In this document: positions 38,663 to 47,434 of the stretch, piece after piece
How positions within the stretch are numbered: position 1 is the stretch's first letter
Layout of the letters: each line of letters begins with the position of its first letter
Assembly (NCBI RefSeq): GCF_008705135.1
Contig: NZ_CP023694.1
Location: 7,477,001-7,541,000, forward strand
Reading direction: 5' to 3'
DNA: 64,000 bases
Source: Streptomyces coeruleorubidus
GTDB lineage: Bacteria > Actinomycetota > Actinomycetes > Streptomycetales > Streptomycetaceae
The notes under the pieces: model-generated
Databases searched by the model: none
What the model saw: only the letters and a program-made list of their open reading frames with translations
Told to the model about the DNA's origin: nothing
Translations under genes and position numbers: made by a program

Positions 38663-40522
38663 TTGATCACGACACCGTCCGGCGGCCGTCACAGACGCCG
38701 GATACGCATCGCCCTGCCCGTCGTCGCCGCCGGCGTCGCCGCGGCCGTCGCCGCCGCGCTGATGACCTCATCCGCCGGTGCGGCCACCGCCGTGCCGAAC
38801 CCGACGGTCGAGCCGGTCATCGGCTCGCCCTCGCTCCCCACCCTGGAAAAGCGCATCGCGGGCGCCCTCGCCGGCGACGACACCCCGGGGCGGACGACCG
38901 AGAAGTCGTCGCTCAGCTCCGGCACGAGCACGTCGGGCATCGACCCGAAGATCATCGGTGGCAGCGAGACCACCATCAGCACGGCCCCGTGGATGGCCCA
39001 GCTCTGGTACCACGACGACAGGAGCACCCCCGAGGCCGACGACGACGTGAGCTTCTTCTGCGGTGGCGCGGTCGTGGCACCGACGAAGATCCTTACCGCC
39101 GCCCACTGCCTCAGGCACGACAACAGGAACTACGACTGGCAGGCCCACGGCGCCGTCGTCACGGGTACCGCTCAACTGCCCACCACCGACTCCACCGGCA
39201 CCACCGACCTGCACGGCGGCCAGGCCACGGCCGTGCTGCGCCAGTGGTGGCAATCGGGGTACGACCCGGTGGACAGGGAGGTGGGGAGGTACGAGAGCGA
39301 CCTCGGCATGCTCACCCTGGCCGTCCCGGTCAAGGCCACCCCGATCCGCATGGTCGCCCACGGCGACACCGCCTCGTACGCCGCCGGCACCCAGGCCAAG
39401 GTCTACGGCTGGGGCCGTACCAGCTCCACCAGCCAGGACCTGTCCCAGACGCTGCGGACGGCCACGCTGACCCTGCGCTCCGACAGCACCTGCGCCGGCG
39501 TCTACGACGTGGCCTACGTCCCGGGGCGCATGGTCTGCGCGGGCACGCAGAGCGGGAGCGACACCGGTACCAGCGCGGCGTGCAACGGAGACTCCGGCGG
39601 CCCGCTCGTGGTGGGCGGCAGGATCGCCGGAGTGGTCTCCTGGGGCAGGAACTGCGTGGAGAAGGGCTACTACAGCGTCTTCACCAGAGTGAGTGCCTAC
39701 GCCGGCTCCGCCTGCAGGCAGATCGACGACACGAACCTGAGCACCTTCAACGGCAGGGCCGACGGAAAGGCCGACATCTTCGTCCGGGAGTCCGCCACGA
39801 AGACCGGCTACGAGAAGGACTCCAACGGCAGCTCCTTCGGCGCCCGCGCCTCCTGGGGCAACTGGAGCGGCGTCAACCTGGTCCTTCAGACGGACCTCAA
39901 CCGGGACGGCTACCAGGACCTGATCTACCGGGTCAGCTCCACCGGTGACGTGTACTGGGAACACTTCGTGCTCAACAGCGCCCGCACGGGCGGCTCGTGG
40001 ACCGACACGAAGATCGCCACCGGCTGGAAGACCCGTACCCGGATCATCGTGCCGGGCGACGTCACCGGCGACTACCTGCCCGACCTGCTGTCGGTGGACT
40101 CCGGCGGGACCATGTGGATCTACCCGGGCAAGGGCAACGGCACCTTCGGCTCGCGCTTCTCGGTCCGCACCGGCTGGAACCAGTACAACTCCGTGCGCGG
40201 CCACGGCGACTTCACCGGTGACGGCAGAGCCGATCTGCTCGCCCGCCAGTCCAGCACCGGCGACCTGTACCTGTACAAGGCCACCGGCAAGGCCGGCTCC
40301 GAGGCCCTCTCCTCCCGGATCAAGGTGCGCAGCGCCTGGACCGGCTACAACGCCTTCGACGCGGTCGGCGACATCAGCGGTGACGGCAACGCCGACTTCC
40401 TGGCCCGCACCCCCGGCGGCACGCTCTACCTCTACAAGGGCACCGGGAAGGCGACCTCCGAGATCTTCGCTCCTCGGGTCTCGGTCGGCACCGGTTTCCA
40501 GCAGTACGACATCTGGGGCTGA
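38663..40522 (+). CDS. Secreted trypsin-like serine protease with FG-GAP/VCBS repeats
   Basis: 619 aa. TTG start with a G-rich ribosome binding site and a twin-basic signal peptide ('GGRHRRRIRIALPVV...'). S1 protease domain with His148 (TAAHC), Asp213 (ESDLGML) and Ser311 (GDSGGP), mature start near 'IIGG'. After ~350 residues comes a C-terminal set of FG-GAP/VCBS repeats ('DLNRDGYQDLIYR', 'DVTGDYLPDLLSV', 'DFTGDGRADLLAR', 'DISGDGNADFLAR'), with Ca-binding Asp/Gly motifs that form a beta-propeller. Extracellular; the propeller probably binds a surface or polymer. Divergent from hyi, sharing the 266-bp gap. Confidence 0.93.
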   Translation: MITTPSGGRHRRRIRIALPVVAAGVAAAVAAALMTSSAGAATAVPNPTVEPVIGSPSLPTLEKRIAGALAGDDTPGRTTEKSSLSSGTSTSGIDPKIIGGSETTISTAPWMAQLWYHDDRSTPEADDDVSFFCGGAVVAPTKILTAAHCLRHDNRNYDWQAHGAVVTGTAQLPTTDSTGTTDLHGGQATAVLRQWWQSGYDPVDREVGRYESDLGMLTLAVPVKATPIRMVAHGDTASYAAGTQAKVYGWGRTSSTSQDLSQTLRTATLTLRSDSTCAGVYDVAYVPGRMVCAGTQSGSDTGTSAACNGDSGGPLVVGGRIAGVVSWGRNCVEKGYYSVFTRVSAYAGSACRQIDDTNLSTFNGRADGKADIFVRESATKTGYEKDSNGSSFGARASWGNWSGVNLVLQTDLNRDGYQDLIYRVSSTGDVYWEHFVLNSARTGGSWTDTKIATGWKTRTRIIVPGDVTGDYLPDLLSVDSGGTMWIYPGKGNGTFGSRFSVRTGWNQYNSVRGHGDFTGDGRADLLARQSSTGDLYLYKATGKAGSEALSSRIKVRSAWTGYNAFDAVGDISGDGNADFLARTPGGTLYLYKGTGKATSEIFAPRVSVGTGFQQYDIWG

Positions 40523-40562
40523 AACCGCAGGTGAGCGAGGCTCACCCCGCCGGTAACGGTCA

Positions 40563-40608
40563 CACACGGCGCCCATCGCCGCCCGCGGTGGGCGCTGGGC
40601 GCCGTGTG
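40563..40608 (+). terminator. Terminator after the protease gene
   Basis: Perfect 13-bp outer arms 40563-40575 and 40596-40608, with further inner pairing. Confidence 0.88.
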
Positions 40609-40770
40609 CCCAGCCCTCCCCTTCCCGGCCACGACTCCCGGCGGTGGAGGACGATGGAGACCGATGGAGGACGGGTGCCCGCGCGCGGAACGCGGAGTGC
40701 CCGCGCAGCCGGTCCGGTCCGCCCCGGGGTCGGCTAGGGTCGCACAGGTCACAACGGTTCTGGGGGCAGT

Positions 40771-41022
40771 ATGCGACTGAGAGTGGAGTTCACCACCGAG
40801 CCCTTCGACCTCGATGAGGCGCCCGCGCACGCGGTGGTCGCCCGCGAGGTCGTGGAGGCCGCCGAACTGGACGCAGTGGACGTGGGCCCGTTCGGCAACA
40901 CCGCCGAGGGCGGCGCCGACGCGGTGCTCACCGCCGTGGACGCCCTGCTCCGCAAGACCCTGGAGGCGGGCGCCACCCGGGTCTCGCTCCAGGTCAACGT
41001 GATCGAGGAGGGCGAGGCATGA
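40771..41022 (+). CDS. Thiamine-binding (MTH1187/YkoF-like, PF01910) small protein
   Basis: 83 aa, ferredoxin-like fold of the MTH1187 family. 'VDVGPFGNTAEGGADAVLTAV' and 'TLEAGATRVSLQVNVIEEGE' match the family's G-x-G-T-x-x-EG and final strand. These proteins bind thiamine or a related ligand; enzymatic role not known. The stop overlaps the next gene by ATGA. A thiamine link would fit the ThDP-dependent Gcl nearby, but that is inference. Confidence 0.75.
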   Translation: MRLRVEFTTEPFDLDEAPAHAVVAREVVEAAELDAVDVGPFGNTAEGGADAVLTAVDALLRKTLEAGATRVSLQVNVIEEGEA

Positions 41023-41387
41023 GCGGCGCCGGGGACGAGCCGTTCATCGCGGCGGTGAAGCCCCTGGTCGACGCCATGGGCGGCGAGATGATCCCGCCCG
41101 ACGAGGCAGGCCCCGACGACGTCGTCCTGTCCTGGGAGGGCACCGACGCCGTCGCCGTACGGCTGCCGCAGCTCGCCGACTCCCTCGACCACATCCTCGC
41201 CGCCATGGAGCGCCGCAAGGGCATGCCGCTGGCCGACCTGGACCGCAAGGCCAAGCAGGAGGTCGTACGGATACTCGAGGCGCGCGGCGCCTTCTCCGTA
41301 CGGCACGGGGTGGAGACCGTGGCGAGCGCCCTGGGCGTCAGCCGCTTCACCGTCTACAACTACCTCAACCGCGAGAAGGGCACCTGA
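41019..41387 (+). CDS. Small HTH protein (DauR/YheO-type C-terminal HTH)
   Basis: 122 aa. The C-terminal 50 residues ('KQEVVRILEARGAFSVRHG', 'VASALGVSRFTVYNYLNRE') match the HTH of the DauR/YheO family, where the N-terminal half would normally be a PAS-like sensor; here it is a short 60-residue module. Co-translated with the thiamine-binding-like protein. Upstream of uraD but separated by 160 bp with its own promoter, so it is a candidate regulator of the uricase operon. Confidence 0.78.
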   Translation: MSGAGDEPFIAAVKPLVDAMGGEMIPPDEAGPDDVVLSWEGTDAVAVRLPQLADSLDHILAAMERRKGMPLADLDRKAKQEVVRILEARGAFSVRHGVETVASALGVSRFTVYNYLNREKGT

Positions 41388-41438
41388 CCGGGCCCATGCC
41401 CTGACCGGGCTCATGCCCGGTTTCGCCGCCTCGCCGGG

Positions 41439-41453
41439 TTTCGACACACGGAA
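41439..41453 (+). promoter_or_regulatory. Single TTTCG-ACACA-CGGAA operator upstream of uraD
   Basis: Same 15-bp palindrome type as at gcl and hyi, here as one copy 14 bp upstream of the uraD -35. Confidence 0.6.
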
Positions 41454-41456
41454 TTT

Positions 41457-41497
41457 TCAACAAACTGTTGACGTGCTGTCGCGGGAGGGCGTTAGCT
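41457..41497 (+). promoter_or_regulatory. uraD promoter with TCAACA-N3-TGTTGA operator on the -35
   Basis: TTGACG (41468-41473) and TTAGCT (41492-41497) are 18 bp apart. The palindrome at 41457-41471 overlaps the -35 and matches that of katA exactly in 15 bases (reverse complement). Confidence 0.7.
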
Positions 41498-41547
41498 ATC
41501 GGCACGCCCGTTCAGCACGAAGGCCGTACCCGGCCACGGAGGCTCCC

Positions 41548-42057
41548 GTGACTTCCACTTCCACGCCGCCGGGCCTGGCCCGGTTCAACGCCCTCGAGGA
41601 GCACGCGGCCTTCACCGCGCTCCACGAGGCGTGCGCCTCCACGGCGTGGGCGAAGCGGCTGCTCGCCGCCCGTCCCTACGCCACCCCCGAGGCGCTGTAC
41701 GCCGCGAGCGACGCCGCCATGGCGGAGCTGACGGCGCAGGACCTCGCGGAGGCGATGGCCGGCCACCCGCCCATCGGCCGCCCGAAACCCGGCGACCCGA
41801 CCTCGGCCAGGGAGCAGCGCGGCATGGCCGGCGCCTCCGACGCACTCAAGGCCGAGATGCTGGAGCTGAACCTCGCCTACCAGGAGAAGTTCGGCCACGT
41901 CTTCCTGATCTGCGCCACCGGCCGGACCGGCGAGCAGATGCGGGACGCGGTCAGGGAGCGGATCGGCAACACGCCGGAGCGGGAGCGGGAGATCGTCCGC
42001 ACCGAACTGGGGAAGATCAACCGCATCCGCCTGGCCCGACTCGTCGAAGAGGACTGA
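41548..42057 (+). CDS. uraD: OHCU decarboxylase
   Basis: 2-oxo-4-hydroxy-4-carboxy-5-ureidoimidazoline decarboxylase, third step from urate to (S)-allantoin. 169 aa. 'FNALEEHAAFTALHEACAST', then 'GHPPIGRPKPGD' with the catalytic His and 'SAREQRGMAGAS', and 'FGHVFLICATGRTGEQM'. GTG 41548 has GGAGG (41538-41542) and falls downstream of the predicted promoter; the longer open frame does not. First gene of uraD-uraH-uox. Confidence 0.94.
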   Translation: MTSTSTPPGLARFNALEEHAAFTALHEACASTAWAKRLLAARPYATPEALYAASDAAMAELTAQDLAEAMAGHPPIGRPKPGDPTSAREQRGMAGASDALKAEMLELNLAYQEKFGHVFLICATGRTGEQMRDAVRERIGNTPEREREIVRTELGKINRIRLARLVEED

Positions 42058-42064
42058 CAGCAGC

Positions 42065-42460
42065 ATGAGCACCTCCGCCACCGCGTCCGTGTCCACGCAC
42101 ATCCTGGACACCAGCGCCGGCCGCCCCGCCGAGGGCGTCGCCGTCCAGCTCTCCGCCCGCAGCGGGCGCGCGGCCCACTGGCAGGCGCTCGGCGGCTCCG
42201 CGACCGACGCGGACGGCCGGTGCAAGGACCTCCCGGCCCTGCCGGAGGGGACCACCCAGGTACGGCTCGACTTCGCGGTGGAGCCGTACTTCGAGAAGAA
42301 GCAAGCCGATGCGCAGCAGGACGCCCCCGCGAATCGGGACAGCGGCGCCGGGGTGTTCTTCCCGGAGGTGGCGATCACGTTCGCCGTCGTACCGGGCGAG
42401 CACTACCACGTACCGCTGCTGCTCAACCCGTTCGGCTACTCCGTATACCGAGGGAGCTAG
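42065..42460 (+). CDS. uraH: 5-Hydroxyisourate hydrolase (transthyretin-like)
   Basis: Hydrolyses 5-hydroxyisourate to OHCU. 131 aa. The N-terminal 'STHILDTSAGRPAEGV', catalytic His in 'EHYHVPLLLNPFGYS', and the diagnostic C-terminal 'YRGS' are all present. 7 bases after uraD and 6 before the uricase gene. Confidence 0.95.
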   Translation: MSTSATASVSTHILDTSAGRPAEGVAVQLSARSGRAAHWQALGGSATDADGRCKDLPALPEGTTQVRLDFAVEPYFEKKQADAQQDAPANRDSGAGVFFPEVAITFAVVPGEHYHVPLLLNPFGYSVYRGS

Positions 42461-42466
42461 CTACTC

Positions 42467-43390
42467 ATGCCCACCATTCTGGGACAGAACCAGTACGGCA
42501 AGGCCGAGAACCGAGTCGTCAAGATCACGCGGGACGGCGCCACCCACCACATCAAGGACCTGAACGTCTCCGTGTCGCTGAGCGGCGACATGGAAGAGGT
42601 CCACTACTCCGGCTCGAACGCCAACGTCCTGCCCACCGACACCACCAAGAACACGGTGTACGCGTTCGCCAAGGAGCACGGCATCGAGTCCGCCGAGCAG
42701 TTCGGCATCCACCTCGCCCGTCACTTCGTCACCAGCCAGGAGCCGATCCACCGGGCCCGGATCCGCATCGAGGAGTACGCCTGGGAGCGGATCGAGGCCT
42801 CCGACGCCAACTCGCGGTTCATCGGCGCCGACGAGGTCAAGCACTCCTTCGTACGCAAGGGCCAGGAGACCCGGCTCACCCAGATCACCTACGACGGCTC
42901 GTCGTGGGAGGTGATCTCGGGTCTGAAGGACCTCGTCGTGATGAACTCGACCAACTCCGAGTTCTGGGGCTACGTCAAGGACAAGTACACGACGCTGAAG
43001 GAGGCCTACGACCGCATCCTGGCCACCCAGGTCTCCGGCCGCTGGCGGTTCAACTGGACCGACGACGACCAGCGCATGCCCAAGTGGGAGAAGTCCTACG
43101 AGCAGACGAAGAAGCACATGCTCCAGGCCTTCGCCGAGACGTACTCGCTCTCGCTCCAGCAGACGATGTACCAGATGGGCGCGCGGATCATCGACAACCG
43201 CAGCGAGATCGACGAGGTCCGCTTCTCCCTCCCGAACAAGCACCACTTCCTGGTCGACCTGGAGCCGTTCGGGCTGAAGAACGACAACGAGGTGTACTAC
43301 GCCGCCGACCGCCCCTACGGCCTGATCGAGGCGACGATCCTGCGGGACGGCTGCGAGGCGAGGATCCCCGTGGACCTGACCAACCTCTGA
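42467..43390 (+). CDS. uox: Uricase (urate oxidase, factor-independent)
   Basis: Oxidises urate with O2 to 5-hydroxyisourate and H2O2. 307 aa, tunnelling-fold tetramer. 'NVLPTDTTKNTVYAFAKEHG' carries the catalytic Thr and 'RRF'-type partners ('VSGRWRFNW'); 'NKHHFLVDLEPFGLKNDNEV' contains the His/Asn of the peroxo hole region. Last gene of the operon before a hairpin. H2O2 release links it to katA. Confidence 0.96.
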   Translation: MPTILGQNQYGKAENRVVKITRDGATHHIKDLNVSVSLSGDMEEVHYSGSNANVLPTDTTKNTVYAFAKEHGIESAEQFGIHLARHFVTSQEPIHRARIRIEEYAWERIEASDANSRFIGADEVKHSFVRKGQETRLTQITYDGSSWEVISGLKDLVVMNSTNSEFWGYVKDKYTTLKEAYDRILATQVSGRWRFNWTDDDQRMPKWEKSYEQTKKHMLQAFAETYSLSLQQTMYQMGARIIDNRSEIDEVRFSLPNKHHFLVDLEPFGLKNDNEVYYAADRPYGLIEATILRDGCEARIPVDLTNL

Positions 43391-43420
43391 CGCCCCTCCC
43401 GACGTTCCCTCTTTCGGCAC

Positions 43421-43453
43421 CCGTGGCCGGGGAACCCTTCTCCTCGGCCACGG
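43421..43453 (+). terminator. Hairpin after uox
   Basis: 12-bp arms 43421-43432 and 43442-43453 with one mismatch, between uox and the deaminase gene. It may only partly terminate. Confidence 0.65.
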
Positions 43454-43510
43454 CACTCAAACTCCCAGGGTCCTGCCGTGCCCCCTCCAACCCAGCGCAA
43501 AGGACGAACC

Positions 43511-44890
43511 ATGGCAGCAGCCCGGCGCATCGTCATCGAGAACTGTGCGATCGCGACCGTCGACGCCGACGACACCGAGTACGCCTCCGGGCACGTCGTC
43601 CTCGCCGGCAACCGCATCGAGTCGGTCGGCGCGGGCAAAGCCCCCGAGGGCCTGGAGAACGTCGTACGCCGTATCGACGCCTCCGGTCACCTCGTCACCC
43701 CCGGACTGATCAACACCCACCACCACTTCTACCAGTGGATCACCCGGGGTCTGGCCACGGACCACAACCTCTTCGACTGGCTGGTCGCGCTGTATCCCGT
43801 CTGGGCCCGCATCGACGAGCCGATGGTGCGCGCGGCGGCCCGGGGCTCGCTCGCGATGATGGCCCGCGGCGGCGTCACCACCGCCATGGACCACCACTAC
43901 GTCTTCCCGCAGGGCTCCGGCGACCTGTCCGGCGCGATCATCGGCGCCGCCCGCGACATGGGCGTCCGCTTCACCCTCGCCCGCGGCTCCATGGACCGCA
44001 GCGAGAAGGACGGCGGCCTGCCCCCGGACTTCGCCGTCGAGACCCTCGACGGGGCGCTGGCCGCCACCGAGGACACCGTCCGGCGGCACCACGACTCCTC
44101 CTTCGACGCCATGACCCAGGTCGCCGTCGCGCCCTGCTCGCCCTTCTCCGTCTCCACCGAACTGATGCGGGACGGCGCCCAGCTCGCCCGCCGCCTCGGC
44201 GTACGGCTCCACACCCACGGCTCGGAGACCGTGGAGGAGGAGAAGTTCTGCCACGAACTGTTCGGCATGGGACCGACCGACTACTTCGAGTCCACCGGCT
44301 GGCTCGGCGAGGACGTGTGGATGGCGCACTGCGTCCACATGAACGACTCCGACATCGCCGCCTTCGCCCGCACGAGGACCGGCGTCGCGCACTGCCCGTC
44401 GTCCAACGCCCGCCTCGCGGCCGGTATCGCCCGCGTCCCCGACATGCTCGCGGCCGGCGTCCCGGTCGGCCTCGGCGTCGACGGCACCGCCTCCAACGAG
44501 TCCGGCGAACTCCACACCGAGCTGCGCAACGCCCTCCTCATCAACCGACTCGGCGCGCACAAGGAGGCCGCCCTGAACGCCCGCCAGGCGCTGCGCCTCG
44601 GCACGTACGGCGGCGCCCAGGTGCTGGGCCGGGCGGCGGAGACCGGCTCCCTGGAGCCGGGCAAGCTCGCCGACCTGGTCCTGTGGAAGCTGGACACGCT
44701 CGCCCACGCCTCCATCGCCGACCCGGTGACCGCCCTGGTCTTCGGCGCGGCGGCCCCGGTCACCGCCTCCTTCGTGGACGGCCGGCAGATCGTCGAGGAC
44801 GGGCGGCTGCTCACGGCCGACGAGGACGCCATCGCCCGCTCCACGCGGGACGAGGCCCAGCGGCTGGCGAGGATCGCCGCGCAGGGCTGA
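43511..44890 (+). CDS. 8-Oxoguanine deaminase / guanine-deaminase-like amidohydrolase
   Basis: 459-aa amidohydrolase (cog0402 group). Metal-binding 'GLINTHHHFYQ', 'LHTHGSE', 'AHCVHMND' and the catalytic Asp in 'VGLGVDGTASNE'. The HxH context and 'GLATDHNLFDWL' fit 8-oxoguanine deaminases, which make urate from 8-oxoguanine and fit directly before uricase. Chlorohydrolase-like or guanine deaminase activity is the alternative. ATG 43511 has AAGGA upstream. Same strand as uox and the permease. Confidence 0.87.
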   Translation: MAAARRIVIENCAIATVDADDTEYASGHVVLAGNRIESVGAGKAPEGLENVVRRIDASGHLVTPGLINTHHHFYQWITRGLATDHNLFDWLVALYPVWARIDEPMVRAAARGSLAMMARGGVTTAMDHHYVFPQGSGDLSGAIIGAARDMGVRFTLARGSMDRSEKDGGLPPDFAVETLDGALAATEDTVRRHHDSSFDAMTQVAVAPCSPFSVSTELMRDGAQLARRLGVRLHTHGSETVEEEKFCHELFGMGPTDYFESTGWLGEDVWMAHCVHMNDSDIAAFARTRTGVAHCPSSNARLAAGIARVPDMLAAGVPVGLGVDGTASNESGELHTELRNALLINRLGAHKEAALNARQALRLGTYGGAQVLGRAAETGSLEPGKLADLVLWKLDTLAHASIADPVTALVFGAAAPVTASFVDGRQIVEDGRLLTADEDAIARSTRDEAQRLARIAAQG

Positions 44891-44969
44891 ACACCCGGAT
44901 GACTCCGGCCGGGAGGGACGGCTCCCGGTCGGTGGCCGCGGACCCGAGCGGGGTCCACGGCGGTCGTCT

Positions 44970-44999
44970 CCGGGGCGCGCGTACACGCGTGCGCCCCGG
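44970..44999 (+). terminator. Terminator after the deaminase gene
   Basis: A 30-base near-perfect palindrome with 13 pairs including two wobbles and a 4-nt loop. It lies within the 221-bp gap before the permease gene, whose other content is a TTGACA (45055-45060) without an obvious -10. Confidence 0.85.
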
Positions 45000-45111
45000 A
45001 ACGGCCACCCCCGTCCCGCACGTCCGGTCCCGCACGACCACCCGCACCACCTCCTTGACACCCACGGCCGTCATCCGGCGCAGCCGTGTAACCGACCGGA
45101 GGGAAGCCGCC

Positions 45112-46500
45112 GTGGCCGACCACCCCGTTGACGAAAAACTCCCCGCGCTCAAGATGGCGACGACCGGCCTCCAGCATGTGGCCGCGATGTACGCGGGAGT
45201 CGTCGCCCCACCCCTGATCGTCGGCGCGGCCATCGGCCTGACCGCCACCGACCTGACCTTCCTCACCGGCGCCTGCCTGTTCACCGCGGGCCTCGCCACG
45301 TTCCTGCAGACCATCGGCGTCTGGAAGATCGGCGCCCGGCTGCCGTTCGTCAACGGCGTCACCTTCGCCGGTGTCGCCCCGATGACCGCGATCGTCGCCT
45401 CCACCGAGGACAAGTCCGACGCCCTGCCGGTCATCTTCGGCGCCGTCATCGTCGCCGGGCTCCTCGGCTTCATAGCCGCCCCCGTCTTCTGCAAGGCGGT
45501 CCGCTTCTTCCCGCCGGTGGTGACGGGCACGGTCATCACCCTGATCGGCATCTCGTTGCTCCCGGTCGCCTTCGGCTGGGCGCAGGGCCCCGACCCGGCG
45601 GCGCACGACTACGGTTCGGCGACCAACCTCGGGCTGGCCGCCGGCACCCTCGTCGTCGTCCTGCTGCTGCGGCGCTTCACCCGGGGCTTCGTCAAGCAGA
45701 TCGCGGTGCTGCTCGGCCTGGTCGCGGGCACACTGATCGCGATCCCGTTCGGCGCCACGGACTTCGGCCCGGTCGCCGACGCCGCGGTCATCGGCTTCCC
45801 GACCCCCTTCCACTTCGGCGCCCCGCAGTTCCAGCTCGCCGCGATCCTCTCCCTGTGCGTGGTGATGGTGGTGTCGATGACCGAGTCGACCGCCGACATG
45901 CTGGCGCTGGGTGAGATCGTCGACCGCCCGGCCGACGAGAAGACCATCGCGGCCGGCCTGCGCGCCGACACCCTCGGCTCCGCGATCAGCCCGCTCTTCA
46001 ACGGCTTCATGTGCAGCGCCTTCGCACAGAACATCGGCCTGGTCGCGATGACGAAGATCCGCAGCCGGTACGTCGTCGCGGCCGGCGGCGGCTTCCTGGT
46101 GCTGATGGGCCTGTGCCCGATGGCCGCCTCGCTGATCGCCGTCGTACCGCGCCCGGTGCTCGGCGGGGCGGGCGTGGTCCTGTTCGGCTCGGTCGCGGCC
46201 AGCGGCATCCAGACCCTGGTCCGGGCCGGCCTGGAGAAGGACAACAACGTCCTGATCGTGGCCGTCTCCCTGGCCGTCGGCATCATCCCCATCACGGCGC
46301 CGGAGTTCTACCACGCCTTCCCGGAGACGGCGCGGATCGTCCTGGACTCGGGCATCTCGACGGGCTGTGTCGCGGCGGTCCTGCTGAACCTGGTCTTCAA
46401 CCACCTGGGCCCGCGCGACCGGGACGCCCACGACGTGACCCACCCGATGGAGGCGGGCGAGGAGATCACGGGCGTCCCCCGGACCCCGGCAGCACCATGA
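45112..46500 (+). CDS. NCS2-family uracil/xanthine/urate permease
   Basis: 462-aa polytopic membrane protein of the nucleobase:cation symporter-2 family. Start 'LKMATTGLQHVAAMYAGVV', and signature 'MVVSMTESTADMLALGEI' followed by 'NGFMCSAFAQNIGLVAMT', the QN-type motif (here Gln-Asn of 'FAQN') that favours xanthine or urate over uracil. GTG 45112 with GGAGGG upstream. Feeds purines into the adjacent deaminase/uricase pathway. Confidence 0.93.
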   Translation: MADHPVDEKLPALKMATTGLQHVAAMYAGVVAPPLIVGAAIGLTATDLTFLTGACLFTAGLATFLQTIGVWKIGARLPFVNGVTFAGVAPMTAIVASTEDKSDALPVIFGAVIVAGLLGFIAAPVFCKAVRFFPPVVTGTVITLIGISLLPVAFGWAQGPDPAAHDYGSATNLGLAAGTLVVVLLLRRFTRGFVKQIAVLLGLVAGTLIAIPFGATDFGPVADAAVIGFPTPFHFGAPQFQLAAILSLCVVMVVSMTESTADMLALGEIVDRPADEKTIAAGLRADTLGSAISPLFNGFMCSAFAQNIGLVAMTKIRSRYVVAAGGGFLVLMGLCPMAASLIAVVPRPVLGGAGVVLFGSVAASGIQTLVRAGLEKDNNVLIVAVSLAVGIIPITAPEFYHAFPETARIVLDSGISTGCVAAVLLNLVFNHLGPRDRDAHDVTHPMEAGEEITGVPRTPAAP

Positions 46501-46600
46501 GATCGGCCAGAACAGCTCCCAACTCCGCTTAGGCTTCTGCCTCGGTCAACTCACCGTTGACCGGGGGACAGGGGACAGGGGACGAGGGGGAGACGGACCG

Positions 46601-47434
46601 ATGAACCACGCGTCCGAGGTGTTCCGGCCGTTGCAGGCGGACGATCCGCCCACGGTGGCCGGATACCGCCTGGCCGCCCGGCTCGGGGTGAGGTCACGGT
46701 GGCGACCGACGTCTTCGCGCTGGGCCAGACGGCGGCGTTCGCGGCGCTGGGCCGACCGCTGTACGGGGACGGCTCCGCGGTCGGGGTGCTGTACCGGATC
46801 GTGCACGACGAACCCGACCTGACCGCGCTGCCCGAGCAGCTCCGTCCGTTGATGGCCCGGTGTCTGGCCGCCGACCCGCGGGAGCGGGCGGACTTGGCCG
46901 AGATCGTCGAGTGGTGCCGGCAGCGGCTGGGCGCGGACGCCGACGCGGGGGCGGGCCCGGCCGTCTGGCGGGACGTCATGGGGCCGGAGGTGACGGTTCC
47001 CTCCCCGGCGGACCTCGACGCCACCCGGGTCTCCCCGGCGACCCTCGACCCGACGCGGGTGCAGAGGCAGCCACTGGTCGTCACGCGGCCACAGACGCAA
47101 CCGCCGGGGCCGGAGGAGAGACGGGCGCGCAGACGGCGTGGCGCACTGATCACGGCCGCGGCCGTGACGGCGGGGGCGCTGGTGCTGACCGGCCTGGCGT
47201 GGACGGTCGCGGACGCGGGGGACAGATTCCGCGACTGGGTGGCGGGCGCACCCTCGACGCCCGGCCCGGAGAAGTCCGGACGGTCGTCCGCGCCGGAGTC
47301 GTCGACGGGGGCGCCCTCGGCATCCGGGCCTGCGTCGGGGGCGGGTGGCGGGACACCGGAAGCGTCCCGTCCGACCCCGGCCGCGACCAGCCTCCCTCAT
47401 GGTGGACATGACCATCTGGAAGAAGGCGGCCTAG
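46601..47434 (+). pseudogene. Serine/threonine protein kinase pseudogene with deleted catalytic core
   Basis: ATG 46601 encodes the usual kinase opening ('VFRPLQADDPPTVAGYRLAARLG') up to the glycine loop. At about 46685-46692 the sequence jumps, out of frame, to the late kinase lobe: 'GEVTVATDVFALGQTAAF' and '...DPRERADLAEIVEWC'. Roughly 170 residues, including the ATP lysine, HRD and DFG, are missing. A transmembrane helix ('ALITAAAVTAGALVLTGLAW') and a Pro/Ser-rich outer segment follow. Near 47395 another frame ends 'VDMTIWKKAA' at a TAG (47434), suggesting a second deletion of the external domain. No function expected. Confidence 0.8.
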
